A stretch of 64,000 nt of DNA from Casuarius casuarius (lineage: Eukaryota > Chordata > Aves > Casuariiformes > Casuariidae), in the NCBI GenBank assembly GCA_003342895.1, contig PTFA01000337.1, forward strand, positions 186,001 through 250,000, written 5' to 3'. Of this stretch, positions 46,901-60,100 are shown in pieces. Under the pieces are notes generated by a model, which had not been told where the DNA came from, did no database searches, and was given only the letters and a program-made list of their open reading frames with translations. The position numbers and the translations under genes are program-made. Every line of letters begins with the position of its first letter. The first letter of the stretch is position 1.

Positions 46901-49550
46901 GGTATTTAGATCTGTTTCTATCTGTGAAGGACTCATGGGATTGGAAGAACTATTCACATGTGGATTATATGTGCCAAGGTGTTAATTTAACAGTGTATAC
47001 AATGCAGCTGCAGTCAGGAACAGAATCAGCCCAGGATGAAGAAACTTGCAAAGGCAACAGTGCTTCAAGGAATAAAAGGCTCATCAGAATATGTCAAACT
47101 ATTTGCCTTCTTCTAGCAATAGGTGATACTGGACCAGCTTCAGTCTAGCTTTCATGTCTCTTCACTTCCCTTCCATACCTCACTTTGGTCTAACATCCAT
47201 GTTTTTTCAGCCTTCACCTCTAGCAATCATTGCCTCATTCTTTGCCTCTACTCCTTCCTCGGTTGTGGTTTCTGAATTATTGAGACATCTTTTTTGCACC
47301 CACTATGTACAATGATTCCTTTATAAACACTGTATTTACTAAGGCCTTAAGCCAGTACTCGGTGACGTTGGTGGGATTCATTCCACTGACTGCAGAGAAC
47401 TCTGGAACACACTTTCTCTGTGAACTACAATACTAACTTCATTACTTAACCCTTTTCTTAAGTGATGGAATATCAGTGTGGCAGCCAATATGTTCCCAAC
47501 TGCAAGCCTTGTCCTGTCAATTCCCGCAACAAAACCTGGACAAGACATACCACGCTAAAGGGAAGACAGCCAAGGCAATATGGAAGAAAGTTGAGGTTCT
47601 GTTTTTCCAGTTTTGCGGGAAGTGGATGGTAATTGTGGTAATTGTTGCTAGTTTTAGGCCAGAGTTATAGTTCTCTCACTGGGTCTCAGTCCCTGGTTCC
47701 TCTGAGGTCAGGTTGGAAAGAATGAATCAGAGGTGAGATCCAATGATGCATTAAGATCTTTCCCAGCAAAAACAGAATTAGAGGAACACGCAAAACCAGA
47801 TCTTCTCAGTTAATGTTCTTTCCTGAAGTCCAAGAAAAACCAAGGACTTCAGAGGGCTACACCATGATCCCATTTGATCTGTAACTTGAAATACAGTGTA
47901 TCACCATGATAAAGCACACTGAAACTCCAAAACACTGACCCTTAGCATGTTCCTTTTCTCTCTCTCTTTCATCTTCTGTCTCTTGTTTCTCTCTGAAATT
48001 CAGCTTTACCCCTGTACAACCACTTCTGTGGCCATTCACAGCTACTGTGTCCTCTTCACTAGACTCCCATTACCTGTGGATGTTGTCTGTAGCTGTCTCT
48101 CCTGTTAATGCTACTTGTAACCTCTCTCTTCTCTGAACCATCTCCCACTGAATCCAGCTCTGCCAAACACTTTCCCCCTGCTATGGTGTTTGTCTTCTGA
48201 CTCCATGTATACCTTCTGGTCTGTTTATCTTCTTTTCCAAGTGTGAGAGTAAACAAAACCAGAAATCCTCCAGAAAGGGGTGTGAACCATATTTGCAAAT
48301 ATTTACAGATTATATTAGACAGATTCTACATGCAACTTTAATACTAACTTTCCTTTAGAGGGAGCAATATCTATGGAATACATAGGATTTCTGCATCTGG
48401 CAAGCTATTATGTTATGTGTTTAATGTCTTTGTTTTCATTTTGCATTTTGTCCTTAGTGTAATACCCCTCACTGCAGCCTCTGAACATTTTAATGTTTTC
48501 CTTGTTAATGTACAGTGTCATCTTTCTTAAGTGAATGCTTATTATAGAAGAAAAGGTAGAAAGGAGTGTGGTATGATTACTTATACAAAAATGGTCTCAA
48601 TATAACTGAGGACAGATATATAGACAAGGATGGTGGATTTTTTCTGCTTTTTCTCTTTGTGATGTCTAGCAATTTAATTAACATTTTTACAGAAAAATAA
48701 TTACAACTTTAATCAGTTTTACAAGATACAATGTCAAATAAAATGTTAAAAACTCAATGTTAAATAAAATTACACAATAAAATCTTTATGCTTAATATGC
48801 TCTATAGATAGTTATTAATACAGTACCGAAGCCTCTCAGTCTGAACAGTTTCCTGGTTTCATTTGAGGTAATTAAAACATAGCTAAATGAAAAAGAATGC
48901 AAAGAAAGTGCAAGTGAAGGAAAGAAATGGTTTTTTTTGAAGAGCAGTGGGGTTGCATGGAAAGGGTTCAGAACTAATGTTCACAATAGGAAGGAGAATG
49001 CTCACAAGCATCACTCACTATTAAATGTTCAAGAATCAAAATGTGAGAGGTGGCATGGAACGGGATTCTCTGAAGCAATAATATAAGACATTTTTATTGA
49101 GGTAAGGCTGCTGCTTCTGTGCTTTAGTAGGAGTCGAGACAATGGAAAGACATGGCTGTGTTAATGGCCACGTTAAAATTTTTGATACGTTTTTGGTTCC
49201 ACCACTGAACAGCTAGACACTTTCAGTCAACATCAGCAACTGTTCATAAGTAGTATATTACCTGCATTTTTCAGTTCCGGGTTAGAGTTTGAGGCACTCA
49301 GACTCAGTAGACATGAGAGATGATGCCCCNTAGAGAGGGCAAGATGTTACTGATCGCTTTTCTGACCACACCTTTCCCCTGTGAGATGCAGCAGCTCCTG
49401 CCAAGCTCGGAAGAGCAGACATGAACCGTGCATCTCACAGCTGCTTCCCAGATGCTCTGGCTCCTAGAACGTAAAGTGCACTGTCCCTGTTATGTGCTTT
49501 TCAGGATCTGCTCACATGTTGTCTTTGACACTGGGTTGCCAAGTACAGCA
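43910..49550. other. Non-coding stretch without recognised features
   Basis: No gene or named repeat is supported. A pyrimidine-rich patch lies at 47940-48000. Frames such as 46891-47148 (plus) have no domain I know. Confidence 0.5.
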
Positions 49551-49561
49551 AGACAGACAGC

Positions 49562-50031
49562 AAGGAAGACATTGATAGATGGCAGTGAGTCCAGAGGAGG
49601 GTATTCAAGATGCTTAGGTGCCTGGAGCACCTGCTGAAGAGGAGAGGTGTGAGGGAGCTGATTTGTTCAACCTGTGAAAGAGAAGGCTGAGGAGGGCCCT
49701 AATTGCTGTCTGCAGGTATCTAATGGGTGATTGTAAAGAAGGCAAAGGGAGAGAGACAGCTGACACAATTTGCAACATGGGAAATTCTGATTAGATGTAA
49801 AGAAAACATTCTTCCTATGTGGTCCAGTGGTCAAACACTGGAACTGGCTGCCCGGAGAGGTTATGGAATCTCCATCTCTGGAGATATTTAAACTCAGCTG
49901 AACAAGATCCTCATCAGCCCAACCTAACTTTGAGGTTAGCTCTGCTTTCAGGAGGGTCTTGGCCCAAATGACCTCCAGTTGTCCCTACTAACCTACTAAC
50001 CTATATTCTATAATTCTATTATTCTGTGATA
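49562..50031 (+). mobile_element. CR1 LINE 3' part, avian type
   Basis: Landmarks in order: GACATTGATAGATGGCAGTG, AGTCCAGAGGAGGG, GGAGCACCTGCTGAAGAGGAG, GTTCAACCTGTGAAAGAGAAGG, GGTATCTAATGGGTG, GATGTAAAGAAAACATTCTTCC, CACTGGAACTGGCTGCCCGG, AGAGGTTATGGAATCTCC, GAGATATTTAAACTCAGCTG and TGACCTCCAGTTGTCCC. It ends in ATTCTATAATTCTATTATTC plus TGTGAT, the CR1 tail. It is 5'-truncated to about 470 bases and non-coding. Confidence 0.9.
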
Positions 50032-50039
50032 TATTCAGC

Positions 50040-53000
50040 ATAACCCAGGCTTTCTTGGTAGGCATCTCTACCTGATGGATCAATTTTGGGTAAAAGCAAG
50101 GAAAAAGCTACCAGATTAAAGTGGAAAGTGAAGGAAACAACCATGATTTGGGCTCTGAAGTGGCCTTCATTGACTTCTAAGAATAGAAGAGATCAAGCAC
50201 TGGCTTCAGAATGAGATGTTTTACAGCAGTGCAAATACTTACTGACCACAGCAGTCATGAATAATAAGGAAGGATGCCTTTGAAGACTGTGCTCACGACA
50301 GTTTCCTGTCACAGAAACATTGGTGTTGGGACAGAAGAAAGGCATTGGGTTTCTTAAGTGAAACATGACTCAGAGGAAAATGCACTCACAACAAAATCTC
50401 AAGCTAAATATCCTAAACTTGTGTGATATCAAATCACATGATTCAAAAGCTACTACCTGTATATGTTGAAGAAAGTTGTGTAGGTTCCAGATCTGGATTT
50501 TGTCTTCTCTCTCGATCTGGCTGCTGGCTGCTGATGACACTGGCCTGAAGGGGCAGGTAGGGACCCTGTGTCCTGTGTGCGGGTGCAAGCAGAGGAAGTC
50601 CACTCTGGCTGAAGTGCCACAGTAGATATTTCTTTCAGAGGTGAGAGTCTAAGTACAGCTTCCATGGAGTACCAGATAAGGATTCTCCTGGCTATTAGGG
50701 AGATGGGCTCCACGGCGATGTCTGTCTCTGAAGTTGCCTTGGTCGTCCTCTTTGTAGAACCACCAAGTCTCTGAGAGAGATGGAGGCTTGGAAATATTCT
50801 TTGTTTTATTAGAAGGGCAGTGCTGTGGTGTCTTGGGAAAGGCTGACAGGACAGTTTTAAGGGAATCAGAAGAAGGGCTTCTGAGAGTCCCATTCCTAAG
50901 ATGCTCAGTTATTTCCTCTTCAGGTTGTATTTTACAGGCTGTAGATTACATGGGTCAAGCAGGATCTTCCTTCCCTTTATATATCTGGTCCTTATATACC
51001 TTTATAAACTACAAAAATATTGGCAGAGGAGGAGAGGAGCACTTAGAAGAAAGTGCCACAGTATTCAGAAGGACTTATGAACTGGCTTCTTTGGAAACTG
51101 CTGACTATGCTCTGTGAAGACTGTGAGACTAGAGAGACAAAACAAGAACCTAAAAATATTTAAAGGAGATAGATAGACATCAAGGAGGGAGGGGAATTAT
51201 TTTGAGTTATTTCTGGAGACAAGATTAACAATAGCAAGACAAAGATAGGGTTGGCTAGGTGATAAGACCAGGAACAAACCCTCTCTATCATTAAATTTGT
51301 TTAGCAATTGAGAATATCACTAAAAATGAACTGGACATGACACCAGCAAAAGTATGAGAGACACAACCTACATATTCAAGGAGGTATAGAAGATGATCGA
51401 AGATATTTGTTCTATTATAAGAGCAAAAAGAGAATTGTAGAAACTAAATAATAGGCTTCAGAAATGTGTGAGCACATTTGTGGATCATGTGAATTATGAA
51501 CTGCATTCTGTGAGTTAATAGATGCCATAAGAAAAACTGTAAAGCTGTGAAAATTACAGTGTTCACAGAGGATACTCTCCTTCACAAGTTGCTTATATAT
51601 ATATTTTTATTTTCTTGGGTTTTTTCCCCTCACATTGCTAGGATCACTGCTTTCTGAATACATGATTAGGTGATTTCCTTTTCTAACACTTCGAAAACAC
51701 TATTTTGATTCATTCTCAGTGTTCAAAGTGCAAGACTGCAGTTCATTATGAGCCTGACTTCTTCCTTACCTGATACAAAGGCAAGAGTAATGAATCTAGC
51801 TATAGGATTTAATTTTTTTCATCTTGATTAACTCTTTATTGGAACATTTCCTTTAGCTGATTCCTTTAGAAAAATCATGCTTGGACTGGATTATAATTAA
51901 TTGGGGACATCCATGAAAAAAAACTGAGAGTTAAACACAGAATGAAGAATTTAATAGGAGATGCTTTAACACCTAAGTCCCTACTCACCACCACCACCTC
52001 CTTCTGATACCTAAATACTTTCATTTTATTATAAGAGTGCATTTTGGGGGGGGTGGTGTTTAGNGCAGAGTTCTCTGTGGCACTCTCTCTACTTACATCT
52101 CACGAACAGTACAATGGGCTTATAAGGGTTTTGTCATAAATCTGGCCAATGTGGTATCCTGAATAAGTGAAAACAATTCCCTTGGCATATAGATGATGCA
52201 CAGCATTAGAACTGCTTGGGTTGAAAAGACGAATTTGATCATCTTTCTCCCCCTGCCTATGAAAATTCATTCTCTTAGGTCTCTTGTCTAATATCATGTG
52301 GCTTAAGTGCTGATACTCCTTGTAATTGCCTTGGGTGACTGATCCTCATATAAGAGGCATCTGCATTTCTTGACTCCCTACCAGTCTATTGAGTATACCT
52401 TCACACTAGTTTCCATCCTCAACTCCTAATTTGTCTCTCAGGCTACTCTAAGAAGTACCTTTTAGCTTTGCATTTCTCATAGCAAATTAATCAATCAGTC
52501 TTACACATGCACAACAGTAGGAACCTCTCTACTGCTCAAAAAAAGGATCTCAGAAGTCACTTTTGATGTGTCGGTGTGAACCTGTGCGGGCAAACCCAGT
52601 TTAACCTTGGAAGCAGCTAAGGTGGGTAGTGCAGTGCAAGCCAGTTCAGATCTTGGTTTGAGGCAGATGCATTTGTGCAATATTGGGCTGGGAGAAAGGG
52701 GCCACAGCAGAAAACTCTTATAGAAGAAGTTCAGAGGCTCAGCAGAAGCCTCTGCTTCTCCATGCTTGCTTGGAAGACTGGCATAGGTTTGAACTCTCTC
52801 CTTGAAACTGGATCATCCTTATATCAAGCGAGGTCTGAATCCAATAACCTATTTTTGATATTTCTCAGCCAGCAGCCTCTGTCCTCCCTTCTTGCCTTTT
52901 GTTCTAGGGACATGGAGAAAACACCTACTTTGTGTTTAGCTTTTTCAATGAAAAGCTCATGCAGTAGAATGACGGAGATTGGAAGAGGTTCTGTGCTGCC

Positions 53001-55180
53001 TTTGGCTCTCCTTTCTGGTGGTGCAGAAAATGATGATCTCAGAAGTGAACTAAGAAGGAATAAGTAATGTAATAGCTGTGCTTAGTAAAATGAGATACAA
53101 CTGTCAGTTCAAGTCCTTCATTTCCGAGGAAGTTAAGAAGTAACCAGTATGGAACCACAGCAGAAGCAGAATAGAAGTCTTCTTTCTATACAAAAAAGAT
53201 GTCTGCATTAAAAGCATTTTTTCCTGAGCTGACATTAGGCTAAGTCACTCCTGCCCAGTCCTAATGGATTGAATGCTTGGAGTCAAATGCCACTTGACCT
53301 TGTAAAAATCTGATCACCCACTGGAAGAAAAACAAAATCTAACAATGCCNGGTCTTTCTGATACAAGTAAATAAGGTTCATTTACCTGTTCCCACTAACC
53401 CAATGTACTGTGTTGCTGCATTCCAGAAATACTGAAACAGCCTTTTCTATAACAGTCGTTTATCTTCAGAGAGTGTAAGATAGTTGGAACACTCAATAGC
53501 AGCCTCTCCTTCTGCCTGTTCTCAGGAGTTCGAACAGTAGCAATTTGTTTTATGGGACACGGCACCCTCCTGCCCTGCCTGAGCGAAGAATCAGCCTTTT
53601 GTAACCCCACTCAGTGCATGTTCAGTACCAGGAGATTGCCTTTCCTGGCACACTCACACGCGAGCATTTCAGAGGGAATGTGCACGGCTCTGTTTTGCCT
53701 GACAGATATTTTATTCATATGGGGCTAATTTGCCACGCTAGCCATAGAGCCAAGGAAGTGTGATATGTAAGATTTTTGGCTCCAAGTTAACTTGAAGACA
53801 CTTATTCAGAGGCAACTCTTGGGAGAATATCATCTTCTCCTCTTTTCCTCTGGGAAATAAGGATATGTATAATATACTTCTCCATTTGAGGGAAAGGTTT
53901 ACTCCACTCCTTGTGTCCAGTAGCTTCTTTGGCTGGTGCATAGGAGTAGAGAATGGATGCTCAAGCCATTCCTGTCCACTTGCTTGCTCTATGAGGCAGG
54001 AAAATGGGGTGAACGAAGTTAAATGGGTGGAGAATTGAAGCAAAGTGGTTCTGTTACATGACTTGCACAAGACAGCCCAGTGGCTCCCGGCTCTAATTCA
54101 GGCCAGCAAAGCACTCTAATGCTTCAAAGAAGAGTCCTTACAATCAGTTACTGCAACTCAGGTCACAAGAGACTGCAGTCATCTATCTGATCTTCAGTAT
54201 TACACAGGACATAGGACATCTGTTATAATTGTAATTATTGTTGTAATTACTATTGTTTTAGGAAAACCATCTATCTTGATTTTAAAGCTTGTAGGGATGC
54301 AAAAGCCTTAATAAATTGTGTGTTTAATTACTCTCATTTGCTTAAATGTTCAGCTCTTGATCACGCTGTAAATCCATCTGCTAAATTCAGAAGCCCTCTA
54401 CTATCAAATTCCCAGTATTTATAGGGCAGAGTCAGAACATCCCATACATTCATGTGTGTGTGTCTGTGGTTTAATGGTATAGAAGGAAGGCCTTCACTCT
54501 GCCTCGACAAAGGGTTTGAGCTGATGTGGTCCAATTCGTAAGGGCTTGCTTTACTGACAGCTGGTGCTGCTTGAGAAGGCTGCATTATAAACCTCCTTTT
54601 TGTCCTTTGCTTATCAAAGATGGATGTATCATTTTCTGTTGAACAGTGGATATCAATATGCCCTGCTTGCCTAGGCAGTATAGGATAATATGGAGATGTT
54701 CTCTGTCTTTGTACAAAGATATAAGTAGAATGCAGCAGAATGCAAAAGAACTTAGAGGCAAAAGGCAATAATTAACAGGCATATACATTTCCCAGGAGAG
54801 ACTAATGTAAGAAATTTGGTCTTCAAAGTGCCTTTGGTTTAGACCTTGTTTAGTTTGTACTTTCTTCCTGCCTGCAATGATATAATTTTAATAGGTAATT
54901 ACTATAGGAAGATACAGCTTCACCTCTGTATAAGATTTATTAACAAATCAAACAGCCTATCAGAATGGGAAATGCTGAAAACACACACATAAAAAATCAA
55001 GTTCTTGTATATTACGATCGCATTCATCAACGAAGAATTGTTACTAAAATGTCTGAAACCCAGCATTGTTAGAAATATGAATATAACCAAACCACAAAAA
55101 CATGGAAAAAAAACCGAGCCTGGTTTGTCCTAGTGACAGATAGTGTCACTTCCATGTAGCAAAATGAAGCTTGTACACTT
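50040..55180. other. Non-coding stretch without recognised features
   Basis: No gene, RNA or named repeat is supported. A G run lies near 52045-52052. The larger frames (50453-50893 minus, 52675-53067 plus, 54361-54768 minus) have no recognisable domain. Confidence 0.5.
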
Positions 55181-55184
55181 ACAC

Positions 55185-55217
55185 TGTGTATATATATATA
55201 TGTACACATATACATGT
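55185..55217. repeat. 33-base alternating purine/pyrimidine tract
   Basis: Strict alternation of purines and pyrimidines with a (TA)n core at about 55189-55200, followed by TGTACACATATACATG. It is similar in make-up to the tract at 22891-22924. Ordinary degenerate dinucleotide microsatellite, with Z-DNA or cruciform potential. Confidence 0.9.
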
Positions 55218-55339
55218 CTATTGGCAGCCTTTGCTCCATAAATTTTGACCCTATTATCCAAACCCCATATAATTTGAGGGAGAGATAAATGTATTATATG
55301 TTGTTACATTTAGTGAAAATTAGCAATTGAGTAGGAGAC

Positions 55340-55475
55340 AGAGAACTTTTCAGTGCTCCAGCTGTGGGAAAAGTGTAGCAACAGCTCACACCTTATCAGA
55401 CACCAGACAATACAAAGAAGCAGAAACAGCAACCACATCTTTGGAAAAGCTTCANTTAACGATGAGACATCAATC
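55340..55475 (+). pseudogene. C2H2 zinc-finger gene remnant, frameshifted
   Basis: The text encodes TFQCSSCGKS, the N-terminal half of a Krueppel-type C2H2 finger (C-x2-C then GKS). One base is then missing. In the next frame it continues SNSSHLIRHQTIQ, which supplies the leucine and the two zinc-binding histidines (H-x3-H pattern). After a linker-like stretch a second GKAS/GKSF-like motif (GGAAAAGCTTC, about 55447-55457) and another RHQ (GAGACATCA) follow, but the cysteine half of that finger is lost and an N lies at 55455. So one and a half to two fingers of a former array remain, inactivated by the frameshift. No KRAB, SCAN or other domain was found around it. It may be a processed copy or a decayed exon. 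Confidence 0.7.
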
Positions 55476-55479
55476 TGCT

Positions 55480-56050
55480 GGAAGCTGCACTTGTTTCGTC
55501 TGGGTGTTCAGAGGACTGCTTATCGCAGCGAATCCCTCCGGGCTTTGCCGTAGGGGGCTAGGAAATAGCAGAGACTCACAGAAATCACACTGCAGTAGAA
55601 ATGTTTTGGTACTGAGCAAGCCTAAGTTGGGTCTGAATATAGGTAAGATCAATTGCAACAGAAACCTCAAATTTTATTTGTGCTATACCTATTTTCACAG
55701 CTATGAAAGAAATACTTCTTCCTTCCGGAGAATTTTGCAGAACGTGGACCACAGCCTTTGGCAAAACTCCCGTTGATTCAGGGCCAAAGAAGAAACCTCT
55801 TTGCACGCTGTAGTTAATTATGAGCTCTCTGTATTTTTCACTCATGCTAACAATCCAGCTGGAGGATATATTTTTTTTTTATTATTTACTGTTTCTGTTA
55901 TCTTAGGTCAGGAAAACTTATTAATCCAAAAAGTCTGAGAGTCTCCTCTGGAAAAAGAGACAGAAGAAGAAAACAAGCTTAAAACTTCCAGAAGAGAGCA
56001 GGATTTTGTCATCCAGTCACCTCCTGCACTGTAGAAAGTATATAAGTGTA
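55480..56050. other. Non-coding flank of the zinc-finger remnant
   Basis: The plus frame that begins in the zinc-finger remnant runs on to 55776, but its later part shows no finger motif. No other gene or named repeat is seen. Confidence 0.5.
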
Positions 56051-56057
56051 TGACATC

Positions 56058-56107
56058 ATTTATGAGCTAAGCAAGTAGCAAAATTTATGAGCTAAGCAAG
56101 TAGCAAA
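56058..56107. repeat. Perfect 25-base tandem duplication
   Basis: The unit beginning ATTTATGAGCTAAGC is present twice head to tail (56058-56082 and 56083-56107) with no mismatch. A smaller 17-base near-duplication (ATAGGTCTGTGAAA) lies further on at about 56462-56492. Lack of mismatches suggests a recent origin. Confidence 0.95.
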
Positions 56108-56689
56108 GGTTTTTGCTGATGGGAAGCATGAATTGATATATGCTCTATATATCTGACTCTGTTAATTTAGAGCTGCTTTCTTCACCTGAAAAAAATGTTA
56201 GAATGCCCTGTGTCTGCATTTTATTTCTCCTGTTCATGCATCAAACCCACACGAAAACGAGGAGAGAGAAGTGTGCCAGAGAGATGTAAAACTGAGATAG
56301 TGATGGTCGGTAGCATTGTGATGAGAAGTGAATTTATCAGACTGCAGCTCATAACTAGTTTTAGATGAACTGAAGGGGGGAGGGAGAATTCAGCATTTAA
56401 ATTTGGCTGCATATACAAATTTTGAAAGTATTTTGAATTGAGAGGGAGACTGTAAAACAGTATAGGTCTGTGAAAAAAATAGGTCTGTGAAATACTGTTC
56501 TAAGATCTGTTTTCACTCTGAAATATGGATACTGTATATTTAAGATTTTTCCCCAGGAGGAAATGCCTGCTGTTGAAATACTGCATAGGTTTATAGGCAA
56601 AGATCTCTAGACCTAGCCAGAAGGTGCAACAAGTTATAATTGCTCAAGGTCTCCTAGTCTGTGCTCCCTGGTGCACGGATGCTTAAAAG

Positions 56690-57119
56690 TATGATGCTCT
56701 GGCTTTATCATTATCAAATATCATATGAGGAGAAGCTGAGAGGTCTGGGATTGTTTAGTCTTGAGAAGAGAAGGCTCGGATGGGATCTTATCAATTTGTA
56801 TAAACATCTGACAGGAGGAAGAAAAGATAGAGCCAGACTTTTATCAGTGGTGCCCAGTTGAAGGTCAGCATGCAATGCGCACAAACTGAAATACGTGAAA
56901 TCTCATTCAAATATCATAAAGAACTTTTTTACTGTTAAGGTGATTGAACACTGAAAAAGGTTGCTCAGAGAGGTTGTGGAGTCTCCGTCCTTTGAGATAT
57001 TCAAAGCCTGACTGGACATGGTTCTGGGCAACCTGCTTTAGGTGACCCTGCTTGAGCAGGAGGATGGACTAGATAGTCTCCAGAGGTGCCTTCCAACCTC
57101 AACTGTTCTGTGATTATAT
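56690..57119 (+). mobile_element. CR1 LINE 3' part, avian type
   Basis: Landmarks in order: ATCATATGAGGAGAAGCTGAG, GGGATTGTTTAGTCTTGAG, GAGAAGGCTCGGATGGGATC, AAACATCTGACAGGAGG, GATAGAGCCAGACTTTTATC, AGTGGTGCCCAG, GCGCACAAACTGAAATACG, AACTTTTTTACTGTTAAGGTG, GCTCAGAGAGGTTGTGGAGTC, GATATTCAAAGCCTGACTGG, TGGGCAACCTGCTTTAGGTG, GGATGGACTAGATAGTCTCC and TTCCAACCTCAACTGTTCTG, then TGATTATATGA as the tail. Non-coding; a weak open frame at 56661-56861 lies in it. Confidence 0.92.
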
Positions 57120-57129
57120 GAAGTGGCTT

Positions 57130-60100
57130 CTTCTCTACCAGTAGATTTATTCAATCTGAAAAGCAGGCTGACACACTGAGGGTCATCCAGTGATCTATTC
57201 GAAGGAAATAAATAGCTGTCAGAACATGCTTCTGAGCAAAGAAAATTATTGCCTAATTTCTACACAATCTGTTTTGACAAATTATTTATCTGTCAGCTTG
57301 AGGACTAAGATCATAGCTATATGGTCCTGTACTGCCCATAATGCTTTCCTTACTGCAAATCATTCAGTCAAATGTTCTTGAATTTCCGAATCTGACTTTC
57401 AGACTATTATTTTGAAATCCTTTGGAAGGTGTAGAAACATCTGAAAATCAAACTTTTCTGCACCCTTTTCTGGACCCTTTTCCTACTGCCAGCATTGAAA
57501 AGATAAATTAGCTTCACTGAAGAAGAGCAGAAAACATTTTGAAGTTTTTCTAGAGATTAGTTTAACTAGCTAATAAACTGAATGGAATATACATATCTCA
57601 TTGAGATAGTAGGAATGTGTTATCCAGAACAATAAGCACAGCATTTGCATGCAGCTCATGGTAGCAGAGAGACTGTGAGGAACAAAAGATATATAGAATT
57701 AGCAAGAGAGGAGAGGCTGAAGGAGGAGAGGTGAGAACACGAGTAGAGCTGGCAGTGCAGCCAGGACAACTGGTGGGAAGATGGACGAGGCGAAGGACCC
57801 AAGCCTACAGAGGCAGTTGCATTCAAGCCAAACTAGTTTTGCCCAAACCTGGATTAACCATGCATGAGGCACTTCCACTCCACAAACCAGGTAGCTGGGT
57901 TAATATGCTGAGAGGCAGAGCATACTGCTCGGGCATAGTGCCATGCAGCGGCTGCTCTGCCGTTCTTGGGCCCAGAGTTGGCTCCATGTCCTGTTAGCTC
58001 AAGGGTCCGTGTAGCTCAAGCAAGGGTCTGTCTGTGCCCGCCCACAGAGCTACGTCCCCGGGAAGCAAGGCAAGTTTCCAGCGTGCTGAAGGCAGGAGCA
58101 ATCTTGGTTTCTTCCCAAGGCCCTCGTGAGTCTATTACTGGTTCTGAAGCACGCTGAGAGAAGAGATTATAAAGTAAAGCAAGTGGGACATAGGAAAATG
58201 GAAAAGAGAAATAAAAATTGTCCTAAGAACCATTAGATAGTCCTCTGCTGGGTCTAGAAGTGGCTGTGAAGGGGGCTGACAATTGTCAGAGTTGGTACAC
58301 AAGGGAGAGAGGGACTGCACGGCCAGGACAGGTGGGGAGGGAGTTGAGGAGAGAGGAAAAGGAAGAGAAACAAGATCTACTCTTCGGACCATCAGAACAC
58401 TGTTAGATTTGTTCAGCTGTTCATGCAGCCACTGCCTAAGGTTTTGGGGTGATTTGTGCCTTTAGGGAAACCTGAAAAATGTAGAGAGTGTCCTCAAATT
58501 AATTGAAAAATCAACTTCTATTCTGAAAGATGACAGAATGATGTGAGAGACAATTTAAGGTCTGTCCCAAGCAATTGAGTTCAAAGAAATCTTTGCCATT
58601 AGCCTCACTAGAAACATAATTGGGCCCATATTTTGTAGCCTAAGAAACTGCTGGAAAATCACTGTACTCTTTGTTAATATAGAAAGGGATAGGGAATTTT
58701 CAACACATTGTACATGCCTAGATGAAATATTTTATGAGAAGGTGCCATTGCTTTCAAAATCAGGATTTTTATTATCAATTATAATTCAGTTTATTGGTGT
58801 AAAGAATGACTAATTCATGATTTTATTAAATAGACATATTGTGGCTTGAAAGAATTCGAATACCACCAAAATATCTGTAAATCATTGCTTTTGTACTGGT
58901 GTGTAAAGGTCTGGGTTTAGTTTTTATTTTTATTTTTGACTTACATACTTTATTGGTATTACAACAGCATCGGTCAAGCTGACTAAATTCAATTCTGTAT
59001 GAAATGTGAAATCTATTCACCCAATAGTTATTGATTGTAGCTACCTACATTATGAAATCCATATTTTTACCTGCTTGATAATTTGCTGACAAGAAATTCA
59101 TCCTCCCTCACAATTTCTTCTTGTTAGTTCAATATAGGTTCTTCTGATAGAATCAAGAAAAATATTTTTCTTATTCGTTGATTCCTCCCCCCGAGGTAAA
59201 AATAATAAGGTAATCGTATATGCTTAAAATAGCTTGATTAAAACAGGAACTAACCCAAACACTGCCCTATATGAATGATAACTGAAAACCTTGGATGCAC
59301 ATAAGTATTAGCTGGGGGAACCAACGCAAAAGGTTTCAGCGCAAGCTAATGGGAACTGCTCTCTCCCTAGGAGCTGTGACAGATTCACATCTTGCAGAGT
59401 TTGGATTCAGACCCTCTAACTTGCAATGCATTGGCTCATACTGCATGTAAATGAACTGCTATGGTTAGTTCTGTTACTCTTCTTTGTTGAATGTTGTAGC
59501 AGTTTTGAACAGGATGTGGGACGTTTTCCGTGAAAGATTCTTAAATATTGTACAAACTTTCCATGAAAGTCCTCCACAGGCTGGATACTGCCACTCACTC
59601 TTGTAAAAAAAACTTCACTAAAAATTGTTTACTGTGGTTTAGACTGTGATTTTGAGCTACAGCCTTGAGCTATTAATGCTGTGCTGTACAGCATGCCCCA
59701 GGAGTTTGTCTCTCTGAGTCACAATTCCTCTCCTTTCATCTTGCTTAGTGCAGGAGCAGTAACCTTGCCTCAAATTTTATCTCAGGCTACCTCAGCCACC
59801 CAGCTGAAAGGTAGGCTTAATCCCATCGGAACTGCATGCGATACGTGAAATAAATGCCTTTTTATTCCTATGCACTGGACCCAGAACCATACAATATGTA
59901 GGACAGCCAAAAAGGAGGTACTAGAAATAATTTATGATTCTGAGCCACCCCAGAGGTAAAGTCAAAAGGGAGTTGTCCGGATACAGAAAGTTTAACACCT
60001 CTTTGAAACAGAGTTCTAAGTAAAGATACGCATTTGTGGTGCTCCTAGAACTCTGAATCCAGAAATCAATGCAAAGACTTGTCACTGACATTTTTCTGCT

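Noticed and set aside
52560..52680. Short similarity to the text near 10225-10255 (TTGGAAGCAGCTAAGGTG against TTGGAAGGAGCTAAGGTG)
   Set aside because: Only about 18 bases agree and the flanks do not, so a shared repeat or LTR could not be supported.
57720..58160. Possible LTR because of moderately GC-rich text with several open frames
   Set aside because: No TG...CA ends, polyadenylation signal, primer-binding site or second copy was found.
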